Of a stretch of DNA of 64,000 nt, positions 1-9,490 are shown piece by piece. The first letter of the stretch is position 1, and each line of letters begins with the position of its first letter. Under the pieces are notes generated by a model, which searched no databases, was not told the DNA's origin, and saw nothing but the letters and a program-made list of their open reading frames with translations. The stretch comes from Amorphophallus konjac (Eukaryota; Streptophyta; Magnoliopsida; Alismatales; Araceae), in assembly GCA_022559845.1 (NCBI GenBank), contig CM040120.1, positions 307,866,740 through 307,930,739 on the forward strand. The letters run 5' to 3'. The translations under genes and the position numbers were made by a program.

Positions 1-350
1 CTCTTCCAGTCCTCTATTCAAATAGTTGTCTTCACCAAAGTTGTTCCTCTTTCAAAGATCTACAACTTCTTCTTCTACGCCGTTGGCCAGTTCTGCCCCG
101 ATTGTGAGCTATTCGCATTTTTTCGGCGTGCTGTGCTGTTCACCTATGTCCCAGAATTTTTCTCTCTCTTCCAGCCCCATTTTCTCCCTCTTCTGATCAT
201 TTTCTCAACTTGCTTTCTTCAATAAAATTGTTCCTCTCTCCGTTATCTACAATTTCTTCTTCTACCACTTTCGCTAGTTCTGCCCCGTTTGAGAGATACG
301 CTTCAATTTCTAAAGTCGCGTGCAGTCTACTCAAGTTTTTTCCTCCATCA
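1..350. repeat. Diverged tandem duplication in LTR-like non-coding DNA
   Basis: About 85 bases at 33-118 recur in diverged form at 219-303, a period of about 186 bases. Both copies share a run of TTCTTCTTCTAC followed by GTTCTGCCCCG. No coding sequence is visible. The T/C-rich composition and position before an LTR-like stretch suggest old retrotransposon LTR or leader sequence, but no element boundary can be placed. Confidence 0.5.
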
Positions 351-612
351 ATGTGACGGCCCTACATAGGTGCGTTACATCAGTGTGACGGTCTTACGAT
401 AGACCGTCACACAGAAACTTACCCGAAACACCCTGTTCAACACCCAGAATGTGGCGGTCCTACCCTAGACCGTTAGAGTCCATGTGACGGTCTAGTATGG
501 GTGCGTTACACCGAAACTCATCCGAAAACGCCCCGTTCGACCCCCAGAGTGTGACGGACCTACCCTAGTCCGTTACATAACTCTGACGATCGTACGATAG
601 ACCGTTACACAC
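351..612. repeat. Three tandem ~99-bp units, each with two hairpins
   Basis: Units start at 351, 449 and 549. Each holds two imperfect palindromes of about 30 bases followed by a spacer of about 36 bases beginning like AGAAACTTACCCGAAACACC. The best palindrome, 383-412, has a perfect 12-bp stem (GTGTGACGGTCT / AGACCGTCACAC) around a 6-base loop. The other palindromes are at 351-380, 449-478, 481-511, 549-578 and 581-612. They could form DNA or RNA hairpins. Confidence 0.8.
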
Positions 613-1781
613 ACCTGAGAGTCCAATTCATGTTGGACCCTGCTCCGTTTCTGTGCGTCGTGGCCCCCTTGCAGAGTCCATAACTTCTTGAATTCTACTC
701 CGAATTGAGCGCCGTTTGTTCCTATGGTTTCTCCTTGGTATTATCTTAAATTCGGTCTAAAGAACTCCAAATTTCATTGGCTATATCTCTCGGGATCTGG
801 GTCGAAAGATCAGGATTTAAGTATCCTAGTTCAACTAAAACTCTGCAGATAAGGCTCCGGGGTTACCTTCCAAGAGCCATATCTTCTAGAATCCTCCTAC
901 GAATTGATCCCCGTTTATTCCTATCTCTTGTCCTTAGTATTATCTCGAGTTTGATCTAGAGGACTCGATTTATCTGGGACTCTATCTTCGGGAATCGTGA
1001 TAAGAAGATGAGGCTTTCTTACAAAACTCTATAAAAACTGCCCAGTTCACAGTTGCAAAGGGGGGCTCTTTCCGGACGTGGGGCGAAGCCATGCTGCAAC
1101 GCTGACTCACAACTTCGACCCTGGCTTGAAGATGGAAGTATTAGCTTTCCATTGCATCATTCTGGGCTTGATTTCATGGTCTACACTCTTAGTTCTCTTC
1201 TCCTCAAAATCACAAATCATCACAGTTTTCTGCACTTTCTGCTACACATGCGTTTTTCTCCGTTTTGCATCATTGATTTCTCTCTACTCTCTCAATCAAA
1301 TCTCGTGATTTCAAATCTCATGCATGCACAACACACCCACCTATCTTTTCCACCCTTCCACAGGGGTTAAAAACCTCCCCCCGGTGCGTTCTCCCCCTTT
1401 TATTCATGCTATTTTATCACTTTGGGCAGATTTCTACACTTCATGTTCTAATGAATTTTTACCTTTGTGTTTCATCTTTGTTTTGCAGGAGAGCATGAAT
1501 ACAACGTGAGGCCCTCTTCCTCTAGCCGGCTGGAAGGAGAGGAGGTTGATCCCATACCATTCCTCGCATCCCGTTCTTAAGCGTGATCAAATCTTCATCC
1601 CTTTCCGAGGTACACGGCGCCGTTGCACTCCTTTCTTCATCCTTGCGGCGTTGTTAATCCTTGGTGGCGATCACGGTTAGTATTTCTATCCTTTCATCCC
1701 CCTTGTCTTTGATTCACATGTTTATGCATGTATGTATTTAAAGGGGGCGGGATAGGAATCTAATTAAAAAATAAATCAACA
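613..1781 (+). other. Non-coding, LTR-like stretch with TATA box
   Basis: No convincing coding sequence. A diverged duplication with a period of about 196 bases pairs 671-800 with 867-995. A TATA-like box (TATAAAAA, 1030-1037) is followed by C-rich and T-rich sequence. A 12-mer TGGCGATCACGG at 1665-1676 matches the primer-binding-site position of the LTR element at 48882-48893. I infer this is the LTR or leader of an older element cut by the copia fragment that starts near 1782. Confidence 0.4.
1030..1037 (+). promoter_or_regulatory. Putative TATA box of LTR-like region
   Basis: TATAAAAA followed by a G/C-richer stretch, in a non-coding region with LTR character. No start site can be confirmed. 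Confidence 0.3.
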
Positions 1782-2525
1782 GGTACACATCTAAGCCCTT
1801 GTGACCATTGTTTAGTTGGCAAGCAGCATAGAGTTTCTTTTCAGAGAAATCGCCCAAAAAGAGTAGCTGACCTTTTGGAGTTAGTTTATTCTGACGTTTG
1901 TGGTCCGATAAATGTAACATCAAAAGGTGGAGCTTCCTATTTTGTTACTTTCATTGGTGATGCATCAAGAAAAGTGTGGGCATTTGCAATGAAAAGTAAA
2001 AGTGAAGTCAGTAAGATTTTCAAAGTGTTTCATGCTGCTGTTGAGCGTGAAACAGGAAAGTCTTTGAAAAGGCTACGCACAGACAATGGTGGTGAATACA
2101 AGGCTTGGTCATTGAAAAAGTACTGTATGAAGCATGAGATTCGGCATGAAAAGACTGTTCCCTATACTCCACAACAAAATGGAGTTGCAGAAAGGGTGAA
2201 CAAGACCATTGTGGAGAGAATCAAGAGTATGCTCTCAAATTCCAAACTGTCGAAATCCTTTTGGGGTGAGGCAATGCGTACTGCAGTGTATCTGATCAAT
2301 CGGTCTCCTCCAGTGCCACTGGATGGAGACATTCCAGAGAGAGTTTGGTCAGAAAAAGAGGTGTCTTATGATCATCTAAGTGTCTTTGGCTGCAAGGCAT
2401 TTATGCATGTGCCTAAAGAGCAAAGATCAAAGTTAGATGATAAAGCAGTGCCACTCATATTCTTGGATATGCCAATGATGAGTTTGGTTACAGACTTTGG
2501 ATCCAAAGGCGGAAACAATCCGTAG
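1782..2525 (+). pseudogene. Copia integrase (5'-truncated, frameshifted)
   Basis: The second half of the N-terminal zinc finger is visible at about 1797-1811 (CDHC). The integrase core follows, with first Asp in LVYSDVCGPI, second Asp in RTDNGGEY and catalytic Glu in TPQQNGVAERVNKT. The conserved FWGEAMRTAVYLINR block and the FGCKAFMHVP block follow, so the catalytic triad is intact. The frame is lost near 2464 by an apparent one-base deletion, and again near 2497, where the downstream frame resumes with DPKAETIRRTRDVVF. The product would insert cDNA into the genome. The 5' limit is the start of recognisable similarity, not a start codon. Confidence 0.88.
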
Positions 2526-3102
2526 GACCCGTGATGTTGTTTTCAGGGAGGATCAGACAATTGAGGACTTAGAGAAGTCTTCAGAGTCAGAGGTTACTAC
2601 AGGTGATTTTTCCATGCCTATAGTAGCAGAGCCTCAGGAACAGCTTGATGACCAAGATGAGGCTGATGAATATGTTGAGGAAGCTGACTCGGAGGCAGAA
2701 GAGCAACAGTTAGATGACTTTCCCATGGAAGATCATGTTGACCAGGGACAAGATCTAGAGGGGGAGCAGCCATCTCAAGCAGAGCCAACTGAAGGGCAGT
2801 ATGGGAGAGGAAAAAGGATCCGAATTCCTTCTACCAGGTATCCTTCTAATGAATATATTATGCTGACTGATAGTGGTGAACCAGAATGTTTTGCAGAGGT
2901 GCAAGTTGATATGCATAAGGATAGGTGGATGCAAGCAATGCAAGAAGAGTTAGATTCTTTGCATAAAAATCACACCTATGATTTGATAGAGTTACCAAAA
3001 GGAAAAAGAGTACTGCAAAACAAGTGGGTTTACAAGTTAAAGAATGAAGGACAAGGACAAGTGAGATATAAAGCCAGATTAGTGGTGAAGGGCTATAGGT
3101 AG
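2497..3102 (+). pseudogene. Copia integrase-RT linker and RT N-terminus
   Basis: This frame continues the copia polyprotein after two one-base deletions. An acidic low-complexity linker (about residues 20-100, rich in Glu, Asp and Gln) is followed by the start of the RVT_2 reverse transcriptase domain: MQEELDSLHKNHTYDLIELP, then NKWVYKLKNEG and RYKARLVVKGY. It ends at TAG 3100-3102, where family members normally carry Gln; the next codons (KKGIDFDE) continue the domain in the same frame, so this is a point nonsense mutation. Confidence 0.85.
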
Positions 3103-3624
3103 AAGAAAGGTATTGACTTTGATGAAATCTTTTCTCTTGTAGTAAAAATGTCATCTATAAGGGTGATATTAGGCTTGGTGGCATGTCTAGACTTAGAGCT
3201 AGAACAGTTAGATGTCAAGACTGCATTCCTTCATGGTGATTTAGAGGAAGAAATCTACATGGCACAACCAGAAGGATTTAAATTTACTGGAAAAGAACAC
3301 ATGGTTTGTAGATTGAAAAAGAGTTTGTACATACTGAAGCAGGCTCCTAGAAAATGGTATCGAAAATTTGATTCATTTATGGTGGATCAAGGGTACCAAA
3401 GGACAGCAGCAGATCATTGTGTTTATATCCGAAATTTTTCTGGAGGTAACTTTATTATTCTTCTATTATATGTAGATGATATGTTGATTATTGGGCAAGA
3501 CATTCACATGATTGGCAGGTTAAAGAAAGACATGGACAAGTTCTTTGATATGAAGGACTTGGGATCAGTACAACAAATACTAGGCATGAGGATCACTCGT
3601 GACAGGAAGGCCAAGAAATTATGA
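3103..3624 (+). pseudogene. Copia reverse transcriptase core
   Basis: RVT_2 domain. It includes the LDVKTAFLHGDLEEEIYM block with a catalytic Asp, the LKKSLYILKQAPRKWY block, and an intact catalytic YVDD box (LLYVDDMLIIG, about 3469-3501). It is in the same frame as the preceding and following pieces and is broken only by TAG at 3100-3102 and TGA at 3622-3624. The TGA sits where relatives have Trp (KKL-stop-LSQEKYVEKVL). The enzyme would copy element RNA into cDNA. Confidence 0.9.
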
Positions 3625-4434
3625 TTGTCACAAGAAAAGTATGTTGAAAAAGTGCTTGATAAATTTAACATGAAAAATGCCAAGCCAGTTAGCACTCCAC
3701 TTGCAGGTCACTACAAGTTAAGTAGTGAGCAGTGTCCATCTTCTATAGAGGAGCAGAAGAGTATGGGGAAGGTACCATATGCCTCAACAGTGGGGAGTCT
3801 CATGTATGCCATGGTATGTACACGTCCAGACTTAGCTTATGCTGTTGGCTTAGTGAGCAGATACTTGTCTAATCTAGGTAAAGAACACTGGGAAGCAGTG
3901 AAGTGGATTATGAGGTATCTCAGGGGCACATCAAACCATTGTTTATGCTTTGGTGGTTCTAAGCTAAAAATAGAAGGATTTGTAGATGCAGACATGGCAG
4001 GAGATTTGGACTCTAGAAAGTCCATATATGGTTATGTGTTTATTTTTGTAGGGGGAGCTGTGTCATGGCAGTCCAGGTTGCAGAAGTGTGTTGCTCTGTC
4101 AACTATAGAAGCAGAGTACATTGCAGCTACAGAGGCATGCAAGGAGATGTTGTGGATGAAGAATTTTCTCCAAAATATAGGCCTTACACAGGAGGCTTAT
4201 GTGTTACATTGTGATAGCCAAAGTGCTATATACTTAGCAAAGAATGCAGCTCATCATTACAGAACAAAGCATGTTGATGTTCGGTATCACTGGATCCGAG
4301 ATGTTCTTGAGAAGAAGCTGTTGCAGCTGGAGAAGATTCACACGGAAAAGAATCCATCAGATATGATGACGAAGATTCTACCAAAAGAAAAGTACAACTT
4401 GTGCAAGAGTTTGGTAGGGATTACTGCGATTTAA
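3625..4434 (+). pseudogene. Copia RT thumb and RNase H
   Basis: It begins with SQEKYVEKVLDKFNM of the RT C-terminal region, then the TVGSLMYAMVCTRPDLAYAV block. Next is the RNase H domain, with catalytic acidic residues in EGFVDADMAGD, STIEAEYIAATEA and LHCDSQSAIYLAKN and the terminal HYRTKHVDVRYHWIRDVLE block. The stop TAA (4432-4434) is 36 bases before the polypurine tract, so this is the natural 3' end of pol. The segment itself is open, but no start codon is functional because of the upstream TGA. Confidence 0.9.
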
Positions 4435-4470
4435 GCAGGATATTATAGCAAGATAAAATCCCTCTCATAA

Positions 4471-4486
4471 GGTTGGAGGGGGAGAT
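4471..4486 (+). other. Polypurine tract of copia element
   Basis: The purine run GGTTGGAGGGGGAGA lies immediately before the 3' LTR start TGTTGAATAT. This is the plus-strand priming site in LTR retrotransposons and fixes both the LTR start and the + orientation. Confidence 0.85.
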
Positions 4487-5073
4487 TGTTGAATATGTCC
4501 AGCCTAAATGAGAGGCTGGTGGTAGGAGAGAGAGAATTGATTTCCATAATCAACTCTCCTCCGTACACCTCACAATGAATTTTGTGGTCATTATTGAATG
4601 CTTTACACTATAAAAGGAGAACCCATGCATGCAAGGAAAATACAACGAAGGCGACAAGAAAGAAGTCCCTTACACACATCGGTGAGAGAGAAGAGAGAGG
4701 AGAAGAGGAGGAAGAAGAAGAAGGGCTACGGCATCTCTGGGCTTCCTCGGATATCTCTTTCCTCGAGGTTCTCATCTCGGATATCAACCCCAGAGTTTGA
4801 CATTGGGGACTCAGGTGTGTGGTCTCCATACTTGTGTGGAGGTTGTAATTCTCAGCTTTATAGTCTGAGAGTAGAGTCGGTGTATTATTTTGTTTTATTA
4901 TAGTGGATTAGATTTGTCCAATTATTTTTCAGTTTGAAGATTTTTACATAAAATCTTGTACGTCGTCTCTGTTGTATTTTATTTTTTTACAATTCTACAT
5001 TTTGTGCTTGTGTGGTTGCCGAGTTCATCGTCAGTCGTACACGCGGACGGGAAAAAGGATAATTTTCCCAACA
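4487..5073 (+). repeat. Copia 3' LTR (587 bp)
   Basis: It starts TGTTGAATATGTCC and ends ATTTTCCCAACA, with short inverted termini TGTTG/CAACA. It contains a TATA box (TATAAAA, 4609-4615) and a GA-rich stretch of about 30 bases (4685-4722). The 5' LTR partner is not in the window, so age and target-site duplication cannot be assessed. Confidence 0.85.
4609..4615 (+). promoter_or_regulatory. TATA box in copia LTR
   Basis: TATAAAA about 125 bases into the LTR, the normal place for the U3 promoter of a short copia LTR. Confidence 0.6.
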
Positions 5074-5093
5074 CAATCATCTTTATCTCGTTA

Positions 5094-5345
5094 CTAGGTT
5101 CTTTTTGGAGCAACTTTTATGTTCAAAAACTCGTCCAGTCGTTGGATGGTAACGTTTCGGTCCTCTGTAAGTAAGAACTTCTTTGTGACCAATTGAACAA
5201 GTGCAGCAGACCCCAAGAGCTGAAGAAAAATTATCTCCGTCTCTGAAAACGCCCAAGATCCTAAGCCAATAGCAGCTGCTAATCCAAGGGTAAGTATCCT
5301 CCCTAAGTATGCTGCTAATTACATCCTTTAGATCTCCAATAACTT
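5094..5345 (-). pseudogene. Unidentified host-gene fragment (hydrophobic C-terminus)
   Basis: On the - strand a coding-like stretch reads AQVIGDLKDVISSILRED, then, after a one-base frame change near 5290, LGLAAAIGLGSWAFSET and a hydrophobic segment with FLQLLGSAALVQLV. It ends RLDEFLNIKVAPKRT and TAG at 5094-5096. The composition (hydrophobic segment, then a charged tail with a natural-looking C-terminus) looks like a membrane protein, possibly plastid, but I do not recognise the gene. It directly follows the PBA1 fragment in the same orientation. The copia LTR lies 20 bases beyond its stop codon. Confidence 0.5.
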
Positions 5346-5381
5346 GTGCCTTTTTCGGTGGTGAGTAGGGCAATCCACTAT

Positions 5382-5750
5382 TCAATCATCCGAAGTGATG
5401 ATAGCAGTGCGTACAACACCACCACTTGCACCATCCCGAGCAGCAGCAAGAGAAGCGGCCTTCGGGGCCAAATTCTCAGCCTCCTCTTTGGTCATCTCGT
5501 CCTTCCAAGCTTGGTCCATGGGCCCATACTAGCAACCGAAACCAGAGCCCCCCCTTAGAGCAAATAGTTGTTTCAATATTGTCCCACCAAGTGGGACAGA
5601 ATATGTTTGACGTCCTTTATATTCATCCCAACCACCAACTACTAGGCCTGTCAGCAGCATATTCTTGTTCTGATACGATAGCAGCCTAATCAGATTAGCA
5701 GCCACTTTCACTGTTGATGGCTGGCCTAGTTGTATTGCACGACCCCGGTG
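5382..5750 (-). pseudogene. 20S proteasome beta-1 (PBA1) fragment
   Basis: The - strand translation matches the C-terminal half of plant proteasome subunit beta type-6/beta-1: [19 protein letters not shown], then [46 protein letters not shown] and [15 protein letters not shown]. The real protein forms the caspase-like active site of the 20S core. The N-terminal half with the catalytic Thr is absent. An in-frame TAG lies at 5529-5531, and several conserved residues are changed (FALRGG for FAIGG). It terminates at TGA 5382-5384. No intron interrupts about 120 codons, so it is either a processed copy or captured exons. It cannot encode a working subunit. Confidence 0.85.
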
Positions 5751-5859
5751 CTGGCGTTGGCCACAGCACGAGAGCTCCTTGGGGAGGGAGAAAGAGACGC
5801 CGGGTATGTGTAGAAGAGAAGAGAAGAGATGCTCCGCGGTGGCTCTGGACGGGAGAGAG

Positions 5860-6180
5860 CTTATCCGGTGGGGAAGGTTGAGGGTGATCCGGTGGGAGGT
5901 GCGGTGTGATACGGTGAGAGGGAAAGGGAGGTGGTGTGATACGGTGGCGTGATGTGGAGTGGTGATCCGGTGGGAAGGGAAGTGGTGTGATACGGTGGAG
6001 GCTTGAGGGTGGTCCGGTGACGGGGGTTGGCGAGGTGATCCGGTGGCATGATGTGGGTGTTGATACGGTGAGGGGATTTGGATGCCCATCCGGTGGGAGG
6101 TTTTAAGGTGAACCCGGTTGGATGGAGCGGAGTGTGATCCGGTGAGGGGATGTGGGCGATCCGGTGGAGTGAGGGGTCAC
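5860..6180. repeat. Minisatellite of GATCCGGTG / GATACGGTG units
   Basis: About 15 irregularly spaced copies of GATCCGGTGG or GATACGGTG, separated by G-rich spacers such as GAGGTGTGG, cover this stretch. Open frames here on the - strand (His/Pro/Ser/Thr-rich peptides) are a by-product of the repeat and not genes. Confidence 0.7.
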
Positions 6181-6186
6181 CGGATG

Positions 6187-6375
6187 AGAAAAAAAAAAAA
6201 AAGGGGGGTCCCCGGTTATATTTTATTTCCTTCTTTTCTTTATTCCGTTGTTATTATTATTTTTTTATTTTTTCTTCTTTTCTTTTTTATTTACTTCTTC
6301 TTCTTTTCTTATTTTTTTTATTCTCCCTTCTCTCCCTCTTCTCTTTTTTTATTTTCTTTTATTTTCCCTTTTTTT
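6187..6375. repeat. A-run followed by T/TTC-rich low-complexity tract
   Basis: A run of about 15 A (6187-6202) is followed by about 160 bases of almost pure T with C interruptions. The long Phe-rich frames on the + strand are composition artefacts. Confidence 0.8.
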
Positions 6376-7417
6376 GACAACCGAGCCTCCGCGTTTCGGA
6401 CTATATCTTCGAGGAAGTCAGGACCTCACTCGATTTTGTATTAATTCGTCCCTTGGAACGTAAATTCAAGATGATACGGTGCCATGTGTAAGATGCGGCC
6501 CCACTATCGCCAGAGTTGAAATTCGACCGTCGGCCGTAAAAATTTGGGTGTCCACAAATGTGCATTTATAAAATCATGTGTGTTTGATTATCAGATGATT
6601 TTGAGTTCGGGTGCAGGATAATTCCGCACCGACTGTAGTCAATATTTTTTTACATCGATCAAACGTCTAAAAATCTTTGATTAACTACTAGAGAGAATCA
6701 AACAGACTTTACGATGTTGGTTATGATGTTTGGGAGATATGCTCATATCAACAATGCCCAGCACCCCTGGGAAACATAGGTGGACACATAGTCCATTAAC
6801 CCTCGGATAGAGCAAGAACACATTGTAGGAATGACTCGAATCTCAAAATGAACTTTTGCACAAATTTCAAAAGATGTAGGGTCTTTTTGCAACCCTTGAA
6901 TATGTATATAAAAGGGTATTTTTACAGTTATAAGATTTTACTAGACTTGTCTGTAAAATACATGACTTATTAGCGAATCGTAGGTTTACAAGATTTTTCT
7001 GTAAAAATGCAAGACATACCTATAATTACTGAGAGTTAGAAGGCATGTTTGTAATTACATACCACTATAGGGGGTTTCTCATAAATTTGTGAGGTCTTTT
7101 TGTAATTCCATATTAATTCTAGAAATTACATGACTTATTCTACAAAATTTATGGAAAAATATTACATACATACAAGCCCAGGGACATATATGTAAAAGTA
7201 GGGACATATATGCAGCATACCCTTACTTTGGGCTTAAGACACAAAAGCACAAGTGGAGAAAATCTCTAAGCTCCGAGCTCATCTGTAGGTGTGTTGTCGA
7301 TGTATTGTAGGTCTATTCTCGGTATATTGAGAAATGAGATCCACTATTTATAGACTTTCGGTGGCTGTTAGGCTAATTTGGACCTACTTGGACTGGATAT
7401 GTTCCCATGGGAGGGTA
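6376..7417. other. AT-rich non-coding DNA, no gene seen
   Basis: No domain-bearing frame. GGGTGTCCACA near 6546-6556 resembles an LTR end, but no partner is visible. The last bases (about 7399-7422) form the first of three 32-bp repeats that continue after the Sirevirus at 44420, so this is the left flank of the Sirevirus insertion site. Confidence 0.5.
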
Positions 7418-7422
7418 ACCTG
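7418..7422. repeat. Sirevirus target-site duplication ACCTG (left)
   Basis: ACCTG immediately before the LTR start TGAAGTCCC; the identical pentamer follows the other LTR at 44415-44419. This is the signature of a single integration event. Confidence 0.9.
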
Positions 7423-7919
7423 TGAAGTCCCGTGATCAATGACACTCAAGAGGGAGGGTGAATTGGGTGATGACAGATTTTAACAACTTTTAACAAATAT
7501 AAGAGATGTATAAAGAGCAAACAACAAACAAGAATAGATCTGATGAAATACAAAATGAATCTGGCTAAATCAACCCCTATAGCAGTTCTTTGGTACTAGG
7601 CGGAGTCCAAGAATCAGAAGATTCTCTCACACAAGGTGTTTTCCTCCCGACAGGACTGACTGTGTCGATCAGAAACTACCTTTTGATATACCAAAGATCT
7701 CCCGTAAAAAGATTAATAAAGCTATATCTAAACAAAGGAACTATGTGATAATGCAATAAGCAAATGAGCTAGAGCAGAATGGAGGTAGGAGATAAGGAGC
7801 AACCCACACACAACCCCACGATTTTTAGGTGGTTCGGATGCAACAACTGCAACCTACGTCCACCCCTCACCGACTGTGAGGATTCACATACTATCTTGTA
7901 GAAAGTTACAAGATAAAGA

Positions 7920-7929
7920 CACACACACA

Positions 7930-8024
<95 letters not shown>
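7920..8024. repeat. (CA)n microsatellite inside LTR
   Basis: About 50 CA repeats with one GCGC interruption near 7931. The corresponding place in the other LTR (about 43445-43456) has only five or six. The expansion therefore happened after insertion. Cys/Val- or Thr/His-repeat frames here are artefacts. Confidence 0.97.
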
Positions 8025-8026
<2 letters not shown>

Positions 8027-8427
8027 GTGTGAGTTCAGAACTCCCACGAAGGTGCACAAGCACCGAGACACAAAGAGAGGTGAAGAACAAAGAGATCACT
8101 AACACACACACACGGATCTGCGTAGATCCACACACACATGTGTTTCAATATTACAAGAACACAAAAATTAAAGTCCAACAAGATTGGAATGGAAGACACA
8201 AAAGAAAACTTCAGATTCAAGCTCCCCCTTAGTTGATGAAGAAGGTTGTGGATGCAGTTTGATCTCCTCTTGGCTCGGGGTTGATCTGCTCCAGATGTTG
8301 CTTGAAGATGGATGAAGATGTTCCTTCTCGGAGCACTGTTCACGGCTACAGTACCACCTCTTCAATCTGCCCTTGATAGCCTCCCTTGGCCTCCTTTGAT
8401 TTATTAGGGTTACAAGCCTCAATGAGA

Positions 8428-8437
8428 TATTTTTATA
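8428..8437 (-). promoter_or_regulatory. TATA box in Sirevirus LTR
   Basis: TATAAAAATA on the - strand, within the LTR. The partner LTR has TATAAAAACA at about 43863-43872. Transcription would run toward lower coordinates. Confidence 0.55.
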
Positions 8438-8580
8438 ACTCTTGAATGGTCAAGAGACAAGCCAGGGATCAGATCCACAAATCATGGGAAGATTGGTGGC
8501 TTTGGGTTTAAACAAATCCATGAAGAGAGACTTCCCACGTTGAGACCAAAAAGTCAACAATAGAGGCTTTTCGAGGCTAG

Positions 8581-8682
8581 CGGTCGACCTGTGCGTAGGG
8601 GCGGTCGACCGGAATTTTTACAGAAATTGCCCATTTGTTGCTGGGAAAATCGGTCGACCGCTAGAAGCTGGCGGTCGACCGC
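8581..8682. repeat. Cluster of four GCGGTCGACCGC-type palindromes
   Basis: CGGTCGACC at 8581-8589, GCGGTCGACCG at 8601-8611, CGGTCGACCG at 8651-8660 and GCGGTCGACCGC at 8671-8682, each self-complementary. The partner LTR keeps the same cluster (about 44015-44117) with substitutions. A further copy, CCGGTCGACCGG, lies inside the element at 11350-11361. Clustered palindromes in the LTR are known in Sireviruses; this motif may be a regulatory site. Confidence 0.75.
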
Positions 8683-8978
8683 TGGCTGGGGTTTCTGCAA
8701 AAAATAAAAGGTCAGCCAATGCAATATAATATATGAACGAAACAATTTATGGCTACCTTGTTCCAATCAAGGTGAGTGGGTTTAAGCTTAGCCTGAGTGG
8801 TTCAGAAACTAAAACAACAATTTCTTCATTTGGACGGGTTTAAACAATTAAGTTTATTACATGGTGAAGTAGGCTTTGAAAGCGTGTTAAATTCGAACTT
8901 GATAGTTGAAACATGGCACGTGATAAAACATATAACCCTGGGTTTGTTATCATCAAAATCACTTGGATATACTCAACA

Positions 8979-8994
8979 ATCTCCCCCTTTTGAT
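8979..8994 (-). other. Polypurine tract of Sirevirus
   Basis: On the - strand AAAAGGGGGAGAT immediately precedes the LTR start TGTTGAGTAT. This is the plus-strand primer and confirms leftward orientation. Confidence 0.85.
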
Positions 8995-9490
8995 GATGAC
9001 AAAAATGAAGGGGTTTTGAAATACACGCGCCTTTTAGCATAGTTTGAAGGTTGAGATCAAGATTTGAAGTCAAGGCACTTCACTCACATCCCGTTACGCC
9101 AGCGAACACAAACCATTCAACATGCATATGTCAATTAGAAGAGAAATGAGATATAAGAGCCAACCATTTGAGATCAAACACCAGTTGCATTCAATTCATC
9201 GTTTCATTACAAGGTACATTAGTGCAAGAGTGAATGCACGACTCTAGACTCAAGAGACTAAACAAATGCATAAAATAGACTCATGATCCTCACATGATCA
9301 AACATGCAAATATACAACCACACACGGTGCAAACATACAACCACACACGGACATACATAAATATATAAAGCCCTATACCACTACTTCTCCCCCTTTGGCA
9401 TCAACAAAAAGGGGATAGGATAGACGAAGGGGGACCCAAGTGACATAAGACCAAAGGACAACAAGCTAGAGGTGGAAGAAGGAAAAATCC
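8995..9490 (-). other. Sirevirus 3' leader with second polypurine-like tract
   Basis: Non-coding in the element's 3' untranslated region. At 9385-9408 the - strand reads GATGCCAAAGGGGGAGAA, a second polypurine tract with the preceding GATGCC typical of Sireviruses, whose multiple polypurine tracts are established. Short CA-rich repeats occur near 9300-9350. Confidence 0.6.

Larger units (their letters stand above)
1782..5073 (+). mobile_element. Truncated Ty1/copia retrotransposon (Tnt1-like), 3' part
   Basis: Order on the + strand is integrase, linker, reverse transcriptase, RNase H, polypurine tract, 3' LTR, as in Ty1/copia. Gag, protease and the 5' LTR are missing: similarity begins abruptly near 1782 inside the integrase zinc finger, after a stop in that frame at 1761-1763. 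Two single-base losses (near 2464 and 2497) and two nonsense codons (3100-3102, 3622-3624) break the polyprotein. The 3' side ends in CAACA at 5073, directly against host-gene fragments. Inactive relic. Confidence 0.9.
7423..8978 (-). repeat. Sirevirus 3' LTR (1556 bp)
   Basis: On the + strand it runs from TGAAGTCCCG to TACTCAACA; read with the element it starts TGTTGAGTATATCC. It is nearly collinear with 42952-44414. The 93-bp length excess is explained by a CA microsatellite (7920-8024) almost absent from the partner. Other LTR features are a TATA box at 8428-8437 and four CGGTCGACC palindromes at 8581-8682. Confidence 0.95.

Noticed and set aside
351..612. CRISPR or MITE interpretation of the regularly spaced palindromes
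   Set aside because: Spacers are repeats of each other, and there are no outer terminal inverted repeats with target duplication.
5529..6089. 186-aa - strand frame taken as one protein
   Set aside because: Only the C-terminal third is PBA1-like; the rest is translation of the GATCCGGTG minisatellite.
6118..6463. Phe-rich + strand frames resembling membrane proteins
   Set aside because: Pure T/TTC low-complexity DNA.
7769..8343. Long Cys/Val- and Thr/His-repeat frames
   Set aside because: Translations of the (CA)n microsatellite in an LTR; absent in the partner LTR.
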